A DNA stretch of 64,000 nucleotides from an uncultured Paracoccaceae bacterium (GTDB lineage: Bacteria > Pseudomonadota > Alphaproteobacteria > Rhodobacterales > Rhodobacteraceae), in contig CAKSTR010000012.1 of the NCBI GenBank assembly GCA_934500835.1, forward strand, positions 1-64,000. The letters run 5' to 3'. The stretch's first letter is position 1. Every line of letters starts with the position of its first letter. This document shows, one piece after another, positions 24,203 through 33,555 of this stretch. Below the pieces are notes generated by a model. It worked only from the letters and a program-made list of their open reading frames with translations, had not been told where the DNA came from and did not search any database. The translations under genes and the position numbers were made by a program.

Positions 24203-25120
24203 ATGACCCTTTCAGCCGCCACCCCGCCCCCTGTGCAAAAGCGCATCCCGCGCCGGTCCAACCTGTATTTCGTCTGGCGCGGGGTTCTGGGCGATCCCGT
24301 CGCCCGCATTGCCGCCGCCATCATCGTCGGCATGATCCTGGCCGCGGTCTTCGCGCCATGGATCGCCCCCTGGCCGCCGAACGAGGCCAACCCCGAGCTT
24401 CGCCTGATGCCGCCCGGAACGCCGGGGCATCTTCTGGGCCTCGACAATCAGGGCCGCGACATCCTTTCGCGGCTGCTTTACGGGGCAAGACTGACCCTGC
24501 TGTGCGGTATCCTTCCCGTCGTGATCGGGGCTGCGATCTCGGTGCCGCTTGGGCTTCTGGGCGCATGGTATCGTGGGCTGGGCGCCGTCATCATGCGGCT
24601 GATGGATGTGCTTTTCGCCTTTCCGATGGCGCTTCTGGCGATCCTTCTGGCCGCGCTTATGGGGCCGGGCATCGCCAATATGATGATCGCGCTGGTGGTC
24701 ACGCTGATCCCCTACAACACCCGCGTCGTCTATGCCGCCGCCTGTCTTGAGCGCGATCAGGCCTATGTCGAGGCCGCCAAGGCCATGGCCACCCCCGACA
24801 TGAAGATCCTTCTGGTCGAGATGCTGCCCAACGTCGTTGCGGCCTCGGTGGTCTATTCCTGCACCATCATCGGTGCGGTGGTGATCACTGCCGCCGGGCT
24901 TTCCTTCCTTGGCCTTGGCGTGCAGCCGCCCACCGCCGAATGGGGCATCATGACCAGCGAGGGGCGGAACTTCATCTTCAACGCCCCGCATATCGCCGCC
25001 ATTCCGGGGCTGGCGATCACCATCCTCGTGATGGCCTTCAACCTTCTGGGCGACTCCTTGCGCGACAGTCTGGACCCGCGCACCCGGCTGCGCCTTGTCC
25101 GACCCGCGAAAGGCAAATGA
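24203..25120 (+). CDS. Oligopeptide-type ABC transporter permease (DppC-like), operon 2
   Basis: 305 aa, six TM helices, DppC N-terminal domain (IIVGMILAAVFAPWIAPWPP) and the LLGLDNQGRDILSRLLYGAR motif. ATG at 24203 is preferred to the GTG one codon before it because the AAGG spacing is better. The stop codon overlaps the next gene's start region (ATGATG). Confidence 0.92.
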   Translation: MTLSAATPPPVQKRIPRRSNLYFVWRGVLGDPVARIAAAIIVGMILAAVFAPWIAPWPPNEANPELRLMPPGTPGHLLGLDNQGRDILSRLLYGARLTLLCGILPVVIGAAISVPLGLLGAWYRGLGAVIMRLMDVLFAFPMALLAILLAALMGPGIANMMIALVVTLIPYNTRVVYAAACLERDQAYVEAAKAMATPDMKILLVEMLPNVVAASVVYSCTIIGAVVITAAGLSFLGLGVQPPTAEWGIMTSEGRNFIFNAPHIAAIPGLAITILVMAFNLLGDSLRDSLDPRTRLRLVRPAKGK

Positions 25121-26658
25121 TGACCCCCGCAACCGTGATCCGCAATGCCACCGTCCTGACGCTGGATGAAAAGGACAGCCTGCACCTCCGCGCCGATGTG
25201 GTGATCGAGGGCGGGCTGATCCGGGCCGTGGGGCAGGGGGCTGCGGCCTCGGCCCCGCCCGCTGCGCAGGTGATCGACGGCACCGGGCATCTGGTGATTC
25301 CGGGGCTGATCAACGGTCATTTCCATTCGCCCGGCAACTTCATGAAGGGCGCGCTGGAGAACTGGCCGCTTGAACTCTTCATGCTGTATGAGGTGCCGCC
25401 GCTGATGGACCGGGTGGCGACACCGCGCTTTGCCTATCTGCGCACCATGCTGGGCATCATCGAGATGCTGAAGCAGGGCGTGACCGCCGTGCATGATGAC
25501 TGCTTCTACGTCCCCGTCGTGACCGAGGACGAGGTGGATGCCGTCATGCAGGCCTATGCCGATGCGGGAATGCGCGCGACGGTGACACTCGACCAGCCCA
25601 ATGTGGCCGAGACCGCCAAATACCCCTTCCTGTCCGAGATCCTGCCCGCGCCCCTGCGTGCGCGGATGGAGGCGGCGCCGCGGATGACCGACCGGCAGCT
25701 TCTGGACCATTACGCCCGCTACATCGACCGCTGGCACAACCGGGGCGACGGGCGGCTGCGCGCCGCTGTCAGCTGCTCGGCCCCGCAGCGGGTGACGCCT
25801 GCCTATTTCCAGGCGCTGGGCGGCATCGCGCGCGAGATGGACATTCCCTACAACATGCACATCCTTGAAACCCGCCTGCAGCGGGTGCTGGGGCAAGAGA
25901 ACTACGGCAAGTCGCTGGTGCGCTATGCGCATGATATGGGCGTGCTGAACGAACAGGCCATGGTGATCCATGCGATCTGGATCGACGATGACGACATCCG
26001 GCTGATTGCGGACTCCGGCGCCTCGGTCGCGCATAACCCGGTGTCGAACCTGAAGATCGGCTCGGGCATCATGCGCTGGCGGCAATTGCGGCAGGCCGGG
26101 ATCAACGTCTGCCTTGGCAACGACGAGGCCAATACCGACGACGGCATCAACCTGTGGACCGTTGGCAAGGTGGCCGGTCTGGTCCACAACCTGACCGACC
26201 CCGAGTTCCGCAACTGGATCACCCCGCAGGAGATTCTGGGCGCGCTGACCCACGGCGGTGCGAAAGCCATGCGCCTGCCGGTGCCCACCGGGCGCATCGC
26301 GCCGGGGCATCAGGCCGACCTGACCCTGCTGGACCTGAACACGCTGCCCTTCACCCCCCTGAACGACATCCGCCGCCAACTGGTCTATTGCGAAACAGGC
26401 GGTTCGGTCCGCACCGTGCTTGTCGGCGGCGAGGTGGTGGTCAGGGACGGCCGCCTGACCCGCATCGACGAGGATGCGCTATTGGCCGAGGCCCGCGACA
26501 GCGCCGCCGAATTCGCCGATTACATGGCCCGCTGCAAGGTGGCGGCCGATGAACTCGCCCCGCATTACCGCGCCATGTATGACCGCGCGCTGGCCACGCC
26601 CGTCGGCATGGACCGCTGGGCGCTGCCCGACTCTGTCAAGGAAGGATACCCGCAATGA
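25120..26658 (+). CDS. Amidohydrolase (ATZ/TRZ, SAH-deaminase-like)
   Basis: 512 aa. Metal-dependent hydrolase with an intact HxH site (LINGHFHSPGN), a second-domain His (YNMHILETRL), MVIHAIWIDDDDI, and GNDEANTDDG where most relatives carry GTDG. This matches deaminases of the TRZ/ATZ group that act on N-heterocycles such as S-adenosylhomocysteine, triazines or guanine-like rings. Substrate unknown. Start chosen at 25120 (second of two tandem ATGs) for its spacing from AAAGG. Translationally coupled to the transporter genes and to the next amidohydrolase. Confidence 0.83.
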   Translation: MTPATVIRNATVLTLDEKDSLHLRADVVIEGGLIRAVGQGAAASAPPAAQVIDGTGHLVIPGLINGHFHSPGNFMKGALENWPLELFMLYEVPPLMDRVATPRFAYLRTMLGIIEMLKQGVTAVHDDCFYVPVVTEDEVDAVMQAYADAGMRATVTLDQPNVAETAKYPFLSEILPAPLRARMEAAPRMTDRQLLDHYARYIDRWHNRGDGRLRAAVSCSAPQRVTPAYFQALGGIAREMDIPYNMHILETRLQRVLGQENYGKSLVRYAHDMGVLNEQAMVIHAIWIDDDDIRLIADSGASVAHNPVSNLKIGSGIMRWRQLRQAGINVCLGNDEANTDDGINLWTVGKVAGLVHNLTDPEFRNWITPQEILGALTHGGAKAMRLPVPTGRIAPGHQADLTLLDLNTLPFTPLNDIRRQLVYCETGGSVRTVLVGGEVVVRDGRLTRIDEDALLAEARDSAAEFADYMARCKVAADELAPHYRAMYDRALATPVGMDRWALPDSVKEGYPQ

Positions 26659-28115
26659 CCACCACCCGCGTCCGCGCCCGCTATGTGATCGCATGGGACG
26701 GCAGCTCTCACCGCACCCTGCGCGATGGCGAGGTGGTCTATCGCGGCGACAGCATCCTGTTCGTCGGGCGCGGCTATGAAGGTCCGGTGGATGTTGACAT
26801 CGACGGCGGCGATGCGGTGCTGGGGCCGGGCTTTGTCGATCTGAACGCGCTGGGCGATCTGGACACCACGGTTCTGGCCTTCGACAACCAGCCCGACTGG
26901 GCCAAGGGCCGCACCTGGCCCGAGGATTACGTCGCCTCCGGCCCGCTGGAGATGTATTCGGACGAAGAGCAGACCTTCAAGATGAAGTATGCCTTCGCGC
27001 AGCTGATCCGCAACGGCATCACCACTGCCTTGCCGATCACCTCGATGTTCTACCGCAAATGGGCCGAGACCTATGACGAATTCGCCCGATCGGCCGAGTC
27101 GGCGGGTGAACTGGGTATCCGAGCCTATCTTGGCCCCTGCTACATGACCGGGGTCGAGGTGGTGCGGCAGGATGGCAGCTTCTACACCCATTGGGACGAA
27201 GAGCGCGGGCTTCAGGGCCTGAAGGACACCGAACGTTTCATCCGGGAACATGACGGCGCCCATGGCGGGCTGATCCGCGGCATGCTGGCGCCCGACCGGA
27301 TCGAGAATTGCACGCCGGAGCTGATCCGCCGCACGGCGGCGGTGGCCAAGGAGCTGGACGTGCCGGTCCGGCTGCACTGCTGTCAGTCGATGGGGGAATT
27401 CGACGCCATCGTCGCGCGCTATGACATGACACCGCTGGAATGGCTGAAATCCATCGGCTTCCTTGGCAAGCGCGCGCTGCTGCCGCATGGGATCTACATC
27501 ACCGGCCACAGTCAGGTGGCGCGGGCCGGCGATGACGTCGGCATTCTGGCCCAAAGCGGGGCGACGCTGATCCATTGCCCGCTGGTCGGCTCGCGTTATG
27601 GCGGGGCGATGGAAAGCTTTGCGCGGCTGAAGCGGGCGGGCATCCGCATTGGCCTCGGCACCGACACCTTCCCGCCGGACATGGTCGAGAACATGCGCCT
27701 TGGCATCAGCCTGTGCCGCGCGGTGGACCAGTCGGTTACCGCCGTTTCGGCGGCGGATTTCTATGATGCGGCGACGGTCCATGCGGCGGATGCCATCGGC
27801 CGGCCCGATCTTGGGCGGCTGGCCGTGGGGGCGAAGGCCGACATGACGCTGTTCGACCTGTCGGACTTTGCCATTGGTCAGGTGATCGACCCGATCCAGA
27901 CCATGATGCTGTCGGGCACCGGGCGCGATTTCAAGACCGCGATCATCAACGGCCGGGTGGTGATGCGCGACCGCCAGCTGCCCGGTGTGGATCTGGCCGA
28001 ATGGCATGCCCGGGCGCAGAAGCAGTTTGACGGGCTGATTGCGAAATACCCGCTGCGGACGCTGAACCATCCGCCGGTCGAGGAGATTTTCTCGCCAAGT
28101 TACAAGATGTTGTAA
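26655..28115 (+). CDS. Amidohydrolase-like protein lacking the HxH metal motif
   Basis: 486 aa with the amidohydrolase fold: N-terminal beta-sandwich, barrel with RLHCCQSMGE, LPHGIYITGHSQ and the Asp segment GLGTDTFPPDMVENMR. At the place of the HxH motif (residues 64-66) it reads N-A-L (GPGFVDLNALGDLD), so the usual first two metal ligands are gone. It overlaps the preceding intact amidohydrolase gene by 4 bp (ATGA). It may be a mononuclear or altered enzyme, or a non-catalytic partner of its neighbour. Last gene of the plus-strand operon. Confidence 0.8.
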   Translation: MTTTRVRARYVIAWDGSSHRTLRDGEVVYRGDSILFVGRGYEGPVDVDIDGGDAVLGPGFVDLNALGDLDTTVLAFDNQPDWAKGRTWPEDYVASGPLEMYSDEEQTFKMKYAFAQLIRNGITTALPITSMFYRKWAETYDEFARSAESAGELGIRAYLGPCYMTGVEVVRQDGSFYTHWDEERGLQGLKDTERFIREHDGAHGGLIRGMLAPDRIENCTPELIRRTAAVAKELDVPVRLHCCQSMGEFDAIVARYDMTPLEWLKSIGFLGKRALLPHGIYITGHSQVARAGDDVGILAQSGATLIHCPLVGSRYGGAMESFARLKRAGIRIGLGTDTFPPDMVENMRLGISLCRAVDQSVTAVSAADFYDAATVHAADAIGRPDLGRLAVGAKADMTLFDLSDFAIGQVIDPIQTMMLSGTGRDFKTAIINGRVVMRDRQLPGVDLAEWHARAQKQFDGLIAKYPLRTLNHPPVEEIFSPSYKML

Positions 28116-28147
28116 CGGGGGCCTGGCCTGTGCGGAGAATTGCATCA

Positions 28148-28179
28148 CGCTGGCCGGATGTCTGGGCACCCGGCCAGCG
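28148..28179. terminator. Hairpin between convergent operons
   Basis: Ten-bp perfect stem CGCTGGCCGG / CCGGCCAGCG with a 12-nt loop, between the amidohydrolase stop (28115) and the convergent PotA-like stop (28231). No U tract on either strand, so any role in transcription ending is presumptive. A second short hairpin (GGCGAC / GTCGCC) follows near 28198-28213. Confidence 0.45.
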
Positions 28180-28230
28180 CGGGGCGGTTCTGGTCGGGGC
28201 GACGGTGGTCGCCACCTTCGGCAGCCCGCG

Positions 28231-29334
28231 TTACAGCACCACGCAATCCGATGGCAGGAAGCCCACTTCCATCATCTCGCCCTCGGCGGCAAGGCGGCCG
28301 CTGATGGCGGTATTGGCGCGGATCGGGGCGGCTTCGCCGATGTCGATCTCATAGATGATGCGGCCGCCCAGGTATGAGGTCGATGTGACCTTGCCGCGCA
28401 GCCGGTTCGCGCCTTCGGCCGGCGGAACGCTCAGCACCTGGGGGCGCACGACGACGGTGACGGCCTCGCCCGGCGACAGCGCCCGGTCGGATGTGACGCG
28501 CACCGTCTGGCCGGCGGCCAGGGCCACGGCGCCATCGGCGGTGACGGTGCCGGGCAGCATGTTGGCCTTGCCAAGGAAATCGGCCACGAAGGTTGTGGCG
28601 GGGCGGTCGTAAACCTCTTGCGGGGTGCCGATCTGTTCGGCCCCGCCGGCACGCATGACGACGATCCTGTCGGACATCGACAATGCTTCTTCCTGATCAT
28701 GGGTCACGAAGATGGCGGTGATGCCGGTCTGTTTCTGGATCTTCTTGATCTCGACCCGCATTTCCTCGCGCATGTTGGCATCCAGCGCAGAGAGGGGCTC
28801 GTCCAGAAGCAGAACCTCGGGTTCGAACACGATGGCGCGGGCCAGGGCGATGCGCTGCTGCTGGCCGCCTGACAGTTGCGAGGGCAGCTTTTTCTCGGAG
28901 CCGGGCAGGCGCACCATCTCAAGCGCGCGGGCGACGCGGGTCGCAATCTCGGCCTTGGGAACGTTGCGGTATTTCAGCCCGAAGGCCACGTTGTCGAAGA
29001 TGCTCTTGTGCGGGAAAAGCGCGTAGTTCTGGAAGACAAGCCCGATGTTGCGCCGATAGATCGGCACATCGTCGATCCGCCGCCCGCCGATGGAGATCTG
29101 GCCGCCGGTGATGTCCACCAGCCCGGCGATGGCGCGCAGAAGCGTGGTCTTGCCGCAGCCCGAAGGGCCAAGCAGGGTGACGAAGCTGCCCTTCTCGATC
29201 GACAGCGAGAAATCGGACACGGCAACGAATGTGCCGTAGGTCACCTCGACATTGCGGTACTCGACCGCCGGAACGGCGGCAGGGGCAGTCCCGGCCGATG
29301 GCCGGGACTGGTTGTCTTGACGGGCCTCAGGCAC
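28231..29334 (-). CDS. Spermidine/putrescine-type ABC transporter ATP-binding protein (PotA-like)
   Basis: 367 aa. Walker A GPSGCGKTTLL, Q-loop FQNYALFPHKSIFDNVAFGL, signature LSGGQQQRIALARAIV, Walker B VLLLDEPLSALD, and a C-terminal TOBE regulatory domain (about 280-360). Energises the permease pair encoded upstream. Last gene of a four-gene minus-strand operon; its start overlaps the binding-protein stop by 8 bp. The ligand may be a polyamine or another cationic/amide compound; Pot-type systems in this group have broad ligands. Confidence 0.9.
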   Translation of the reverse strand: MPEARQDNQSRPSAGTAPAAVPAVEYRNVEVTYGTFVAVSDFSLSIEKGSFVTLLGPSGCGKTTLLRAIAGLVDITGGQISIGGRRIDDVPIYRRNIGLVFQNYALFPHKSIFDNVAFGLKYRNVPKAEIATRVARALEMVRLPGSEKKLPSQLSGGQQQRIALARAIVFEPEVLLLDEPLSALDANMREEMRVEIKKIQKQTGITAIFVTHDQEEALSMSDRIVVMRAGGAEQIGTPQEVYDRPATTFVADFLGKANMLPGTVTADGAVALAAGQTVRVTSDRALSPGEAVTVVVRPQVLSVPPAEGANRLRGKVTSTSYLGGRIIYEIDIGEAAPIRANTAISGRLAAEGEMMEVGFLPSDCVVL

Positions 29335-30469
29335 CTTTGGCGATCCTGTCCCACTGCTTCTGCCATTCCGTCTCGTTCGCGGCCCAGTAGTTCGGGTCGG
29401 CGAAGGTCAGGGCCTCCATCTTGCCGGTGGCGTCGAAGGCGGGCAGGGCCTTGATCTTGTCGGTCAGCTCGACCTTGGTCGGGTCCAGCGACGGCGGGTA
29501 GTTCTGACCTTCGGCCACCGCGATCGAGGTTGCGGTGTCCAGCATGAAGTTCAGCAGTTCCTCGCATTCGGCCATGGGCGATCCCTTCAGGACCAGCAGA
29601 TCCTCCATCCAGGCGTAAGAGCCGGCCGGGTCGATATAGCCGATCGGGCTGCCCTGTTGTTGCAGGGCGGCGATGCGGCCCGACCAGGCATCGGTCACCA
29701 CGATTTCGCCCTTGGACAGCAGGTCCATCAATTCGGCGCCCGAGGTCCAGAACTTCTTGGCCAGGTCGCGCTGCTCGCGCACCTTGGCCCAGACGGCCTC
29801 CATGTCCTGAATGTTGTTGGGGTCCTGCCCGGTCGCCAGCGCGCCATACCAGACGCGGGTGACCATGCTGTCATAGCCGCCGATCTTGCCGGCATAGGCC
29901 GGATCGAACAGCAGCGAGGCGCCTTTTTCCTTGGCTTCCTCGGGCGAGATGACGGTGGTGTTGAAGGCGATCCCGGTGGTGCCATAGTCGTAGGGCACGG
30001 CCGAAAGCTTGGGCGAAAGCTTGCGGAACGGCTCGATCATCGCCGGCATGACATTGGCGAGGTTGGGGATATTGGCCTCGTTGATCTCGGACGTCAGGCC
30101 GCCGTTCAGATACTTGACGTAATATTCCACGCCCGAGGAGTGGACGACCTGAAAATCGCCGGGGGCCGAGGTCTTGGCCTTGGCGATGATCTCGTTCTCG
30201 TCCCCGAAGGTGCCCTGGGTGACGGCAACGCCGGTCTTGGCGGTGAAGGGGTCGAAGGCGTATTTGGTCATCGCCTCCTGCACCACGCCGCCCCAGCCGT
30301 CGAAGCGGACCTCTTTCACCTGCGCCAGCGCCTTGCCGCCCCAGGGCAGGTAGACACCGGCCGCCGCGGCGGCGGCGGCGGTCAGGCCAAGAAAGCGGCG
30401 GCGGTCAAGGTCGCCGTTCTGATAGCGGTCTTTCAGCCGCTCAAGCCGGGTCGTCGTGGACAGTTTCAT
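29327..30469 (-). CDS. ABC transporter substrate-binding protein, PotD-like, Tat-exported
   Basis: 380 aa. The N-terminus carries a twin-arginine signal (DRRRFLGLTAAAAAAAGVYL), unusual but not rare for Pot-type binding proteins, preceded by a charged stretch. SBP_bac_6/PotD-type fold: EVRFDGWGGVVQEAMTKYAF, KAKTSAPGDFQVVHSSGVEY, DYGTTGIAFNTTVISPEEAK. Start ATG at 30469 (a GTG one codon earlier is also possible) overlaps the permease stop. Ligand unknown. Confidence 0.88.
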   Translation of the reverse strand: MKLSTTTRLERLKDRYQNGDLDRRRFLGLTAAAAAAAGVYLPWGGKALAQVKEVRFDGWGGVVQEAMTKYAFDPFTAKTGVAVTQGTFGDENEIIAKAKTSAPGDFQVVHSSGVEYYVKYLNGGLTSEINEANIPNLANVMPAMIEPFRKLSPKLSAVPYDYGTTGIAFNTTVISPEEAKEKGASLLFDPAYAGKIGGYDSMVTRVWYGALATGQDPNNIQDMEAVWAKVREQRDLAKKFWTSGAELMDLLSKGEIVVTDAWSGRIAALQQQGSPIGYIDPAGSYAWMEDLLVLKGSPMAECEELLNFMLDTATSIAVAEGQNYPPSLDPTKVELTDKIKALPAFDATGKMEALTFADPNYWAANETEWQKQWDRIAKGA

Positions 30470-31305
30470 CACATGGTCTCCCTGGTTTTGTTGCGTCTTT
30501 TCAGTCGGGTAATCGTCTGCACAAGAATGCCGCCGATCAGCGGAATGCCGACGGTCATCACGATCATCACTGTGCCGAGGGCGTTGACCTCGGGACTGAT
30601 CGAGGTCTTCAGCATCGACAGGATTTGGGTCGGCATGGTCTCAACCCCGGCCGGACGCCAGAAGAGGCTGGCCGAGGTGTTGTCGAACGAAATGGTGAAG
30701 GCCAGCAGAGCGCCGGCCACGACGGCGGGGATCAGCAGGGGCAGGGTTACTTCGCGGAAGGTCGCAAACCGGCTGGCGCCCAGCGACATCGCCGCCTCTT
30801 CATAGATGCGTTTCACGCCCACCATGCGGGCCTGTGCGATCAGGACCACATAGGGCAGGGCCAGCAGGATATGCCCCAGCACAAGAATCGGCAGGCTGCG
30901 CGGCTGGTCGATGGACTTGATCAGGATCAGAAGCCCGACGCCAAGGATCGTCTCGGGCACCAGCGCGGGCAGGATGACCATGGTCCCCAGAAGGCCCTTG
31001 CCGCGGAAGTCGAAGCGCACCAGCGCAAGCGCGGTGACGATGCCGACCAGCGTGGTCACGACGGCGGTGACGACGGCAATCCAGAGCGATGTCTTGAAAG
31101 CCGCCACCACGGCGGCATTCTCAAGCAGCTTGCCGTACCACTGGAAGGAAAACCCGGTCATCGGGAAGCCGCCGAACATCGAGCTGTTGAAGGACAGCAC
31201 CACGGTGGCGATGATCGGCGCGAACATGAAGACATAGACGAGAAGGGTGATCCCCCGCGTCAGCGCCCAGGCCAGACGGCCCTCTCTGGCTTGCGCGCCG
31301 CTCAT
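30469..31305 (-). CDS. ABC transporter permease, PotC-like
   Basis: 278 aa, six TM helices (first: ITLLVYVFMFAPIIATVVLS), LSFNSSMFGGFPMTGFSFQW in the first loop, EAA motif in YEEAAMSLGASRFATFREVT. Forms the channel with the PotB-like protein; coupled by ATGA overlap at 31302-31305. Confidence 0.9.
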   Translation of the reverse strand: MSGAQAREGRLAWALTRGITLLVYVFMFAPIIATVVLSFNSSMFGGFPMTGFSFQWYGKLLENAAVVAAFKTSLWIAVVTAVVTTLVGIVTALALVRFDFRGKGLLGTMVILPALVPETILGVGLLILIKSIDQPRSLPILVLGHILLALPYVVLIAQARMVGVKRIYEEAAMSLGASRFATFREVTLPLLIPAVVAGALLAFTISFDNTSASLFWRPAGVETMPTQILSMLKTSISPEVNALGTVMIVMTVGIPLIGGILVQTITRLKRRNKTRETM

Positions 31306-32207
31306 CCGCCCAGACCCTTCACGATCTGCGACATGCCCATGTAGCGTGTGTAGATCGCCGCAACCGACCCCAGGACGACGAAGAGCACGATGGACAGCGT
31401 GGCCCCCATCGGCCAGTTCAACTGGCCCATGATGGTGTCATAGATCAGGTTGCCGAACAGCGCATCGCGGCCCGCACCAAGAAGTTGCGGCGTGACGTAG
31501 CTGCCGGCGGCCAGCACGAAGCACAGCATCAGCCCGGCGGCAAGGCCCGGAAGGGACAACGGCAGCGTCACTTCGCGGAAGGCTTGCGCATTGGTGCAGC
31601 CCATTGATCTTGCGGCGGAAATCAGGGTGCGGTCGATGCCCTCAAGGCTGACGTAGATGTTCAGGATCATATAGGGCAGAAGGAAGTGGATCAGCCCCAT
31701 GATCACGGCACCCTCGGTGTAGAGCATCCGCAGGGGCGCGTCGATCAGGCCAAGGTTCATCAGCCAGACATTGATCAGCCCCTGTTCGCCAAGGATATGG
31801 ATCCAGGAGAAGGTGCGGATGGTGAAGCTGATCCAGAACGGCACGATCAAGAGCAGAAGCAGCAGCCATTTGTGCCGGAACCCGGTCGCCCAGATGAAAT
31901 AGGCGGGAAAGTAGCCGACGACGCCGCAGATCGCCGCGGTGATCATGCCGACCCGCAGGGTCTTCAGCAGGAAGCCGTGGTAGTAGCTGTCAGTGAAGAA
32001 CTCATGCCAGTTGGCGTAGGTCAGGGTCGCTTCCTCGACCCCCGCGGTGACGAAGGTGAAGAAGGTATAGGCTGCCATCACCAGAATCGGCAGGATCAGG
32101 AAGCACAGAAGCAGCAGGGCAGCAGGCGCCACCAGAAGCCAGGCCAGCCGGGGATCATAGAGCTTCCAGCCCCGCGTCGAACGCGCTTCGATGGTTCGGG
32201 CTGTCAT
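31302..32207 (-). CDS. ABC transporter permease, PotB-like
   Basis: 301 aa, six TM helices (first: LAWLLVAPAALLLLCFLILP), EAA loop ISAARSMGCTNAQAFREVTL. First gene of the Pot-type operon; promoter must lie in 32208-32511. The LysR gene upstream is on the same strand and could regulate it. Confidence 0.9.
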   Translation of the reverse strand: MTARTIEARSTRGWKLYDPRLAWLLVAPAALLLLCFLILPILVMAAYTFFTFVTAGVEEATLTYANWHEFFTDSYYHGFLLKTLRVGMITAAICGVVGYFPAYFIWATGFRHKWLLLLLLIVPFWISFTIRTFSWIHILGEQGLINVWLMNLGLIDAPLRMLYTEGAVIMGLIHFLLPYMILNIYVSLEGIDRTLISAARSMGCTNAQAFREVTLPLSLPGLAAGLMLCFVLAAGSYVTPQLLGAGRDALFGNLIYDTIMGQLNWPMGATLSIVLFVVLGSVAAIYTRYMGMSQIVKGLGG

Positions 32208-32511
32208 GTGCTGTCATCACCCCCGCTGGCTGGCCCCGATCAGTGCGGCAATCCGCCCCGGAACGCAATGCCAAGGCCGCGATCGCCAAAAGCCCCGCCG
32301 GTCCAATCCTTTACCAAAGGCTAATGGCAAAGCGGGACAGCTGTAAAATATCGCTTTCCTCGATGATCATTCAGAACTGATATGTATCAGGGGAAAAGCC
32401 TCGTTCGGCCCTTGTTCTGGCCTACGCCACCCGCGCTTCTGCGACCATGGCCGGGCCACCGGGTCAGGCCACCGCGGGCGCGGATGGGGGCGCAACCGGT
32501 CGGGCAGCCTT
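32208..32511. other. Intergenic region upstream of Pot-type operon
   Basis: 304 bp between the LysR stop and the PotB-like start. AT-richer core around 32335-32390 (TAAAATATCG, GATATGTATC) is the likely promoter. No gene or strong hairpin seen. Confidence 0.5.
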
Positions 32512-33453
32512 TCAACCCGCGCCGCGGTTGGCCCGTCTCAGCCCCCGCTCTGCCAGCCGTGCCTGCACGGCATCCAGCTCTGCGGCGACGGCACTGACGA
32601 AACCGGCGCTCCACTGGCTTTGGTGCACCGGGTCGGGTTGCCAGACGTTCAGGCTGTAGGGGATCGGGTTCGTCATCGGCCGCACCGCAACCTGCGGCCC
32701 TTCGAAGGCCAGTGCCGTCAGCGGGTTGACGATCGAGATGCCGATGCCCTGCATCACCATCGCCCCGATCGATGTTGCGGTGGTGGTCTCGACCATCAGC
32801 CGGCGATTCACCCCTGCGGCGTCGAAACGGGCGTCGATCTGGCGGCGGTAGGTGTCCTCCTCGGAATAGTAGATGAAGGCGCAGCCGGCCATCTGGCCGA
32901 TCTCGATCACCTTGTGCCGGGCCAGCGGATGATCGGCCGGCAGGATGCAGAGAAGGTCGCCAACCTCGCGGTGGGTCAGCGAGCCAAGCCCGCCCGGCAC
33001 CCGGCCCTCGACCACTCCGACATCGAAGATCTTGTTCAGAAGTTCGCGCGTCAGCACCGATTCCTCGATGGAATGCACCTTCAGCTGGGCGTCGGGATGG
33101 GCGTCCCGAAACCGACGGATCGACTGCGGGATCAGCGCATGGGCAAAGGCGGGCAGGCAGGCGACCGAGACCCGTTGCAGCCGGTCGCCCCGGATCGCAT
33201 CCGCCGCCCGCGCGATCTCATCCAGACTGACGAAACTGCGCTGCACGATCACATGCAGCGCGATGGCGCGCGGCGTCACCTCCAGCCGGCGCTTGTCGCG
33301 GCGGAACAGGACGAAGCCCAGTCCTTCCTCCAGCGCCTTCAGCTCGCGGCTGATGGTGGGCTGCGAGGAACAAAGATGTGCTGCCGTCTCGGTCACGTTC
33401 AGCGTCTGCATGAGCGAGCGGAAGATTTCCAGCTGCCGGTGGGTCAGGCGCAT
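32512..33453 (-). CDS. LysR family transcriptional regulator
   Basis: 313 aa. N-terminal HTH (LTHRQLEIFRSLMQTLNVTE, then SSQPTISRELKALEEGLGF) and a LysR substrate-binding domain (VSVACLPAFAHALIPQSIRR). Start ATG at 33453: the preceding in-frame residues are antisense of the neighbouring epimerase gene. It is divergent from the epimerase/M81 pair and upstream of the Pot-type operon, so either or both are likely targets. Resembles regulators of amino-acid or opine uptake, but the effector is unknown. Confidence 0.88.
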   Translation of the reverse strand: MRLTHRQLEIFRSLMQTLNVTETAAHLCSSQPTISRELKALEEGLGFVLFRRDKRRLEVTPRAIALHVIVQRSFVSLDEIARAADAIRGDRLQRVSVACLPAFAHALIPQSIRRFRDAHPDAQLKVHSIEESVLTRELLNKIFDVGVVEGRVPGGLGSLTHREVGDLLCILPADHPLARHKVIEIGQMAGCAFIYYSEEDTYRRQIDARFDAAGVNRRLMVETTTATSIGAMVMQGIGISIVNPLTALAFEGPQVAVRPMTNPIPYSLNVWQPDPVHQSQWSAGFVSAVAAELDAVQARLAERGLRRANRGAG

Positions 33454-33555
33454 CGCAGTTATATCCCTGATGAATGATCGGCAGAGCACAATGAATTTGA
33501 CAGCATGTTTCGCAGGGTGCAACTGCTCGGGCCTCAGCAGAGCCGAGATGCCCGG

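Noticed and set aside
28198..28213. Second hairpin between convergent operons as a terminator
   Set aside because: Short stem and no U tract on either strand; mentioned only within the neighbouring hairpin entry.
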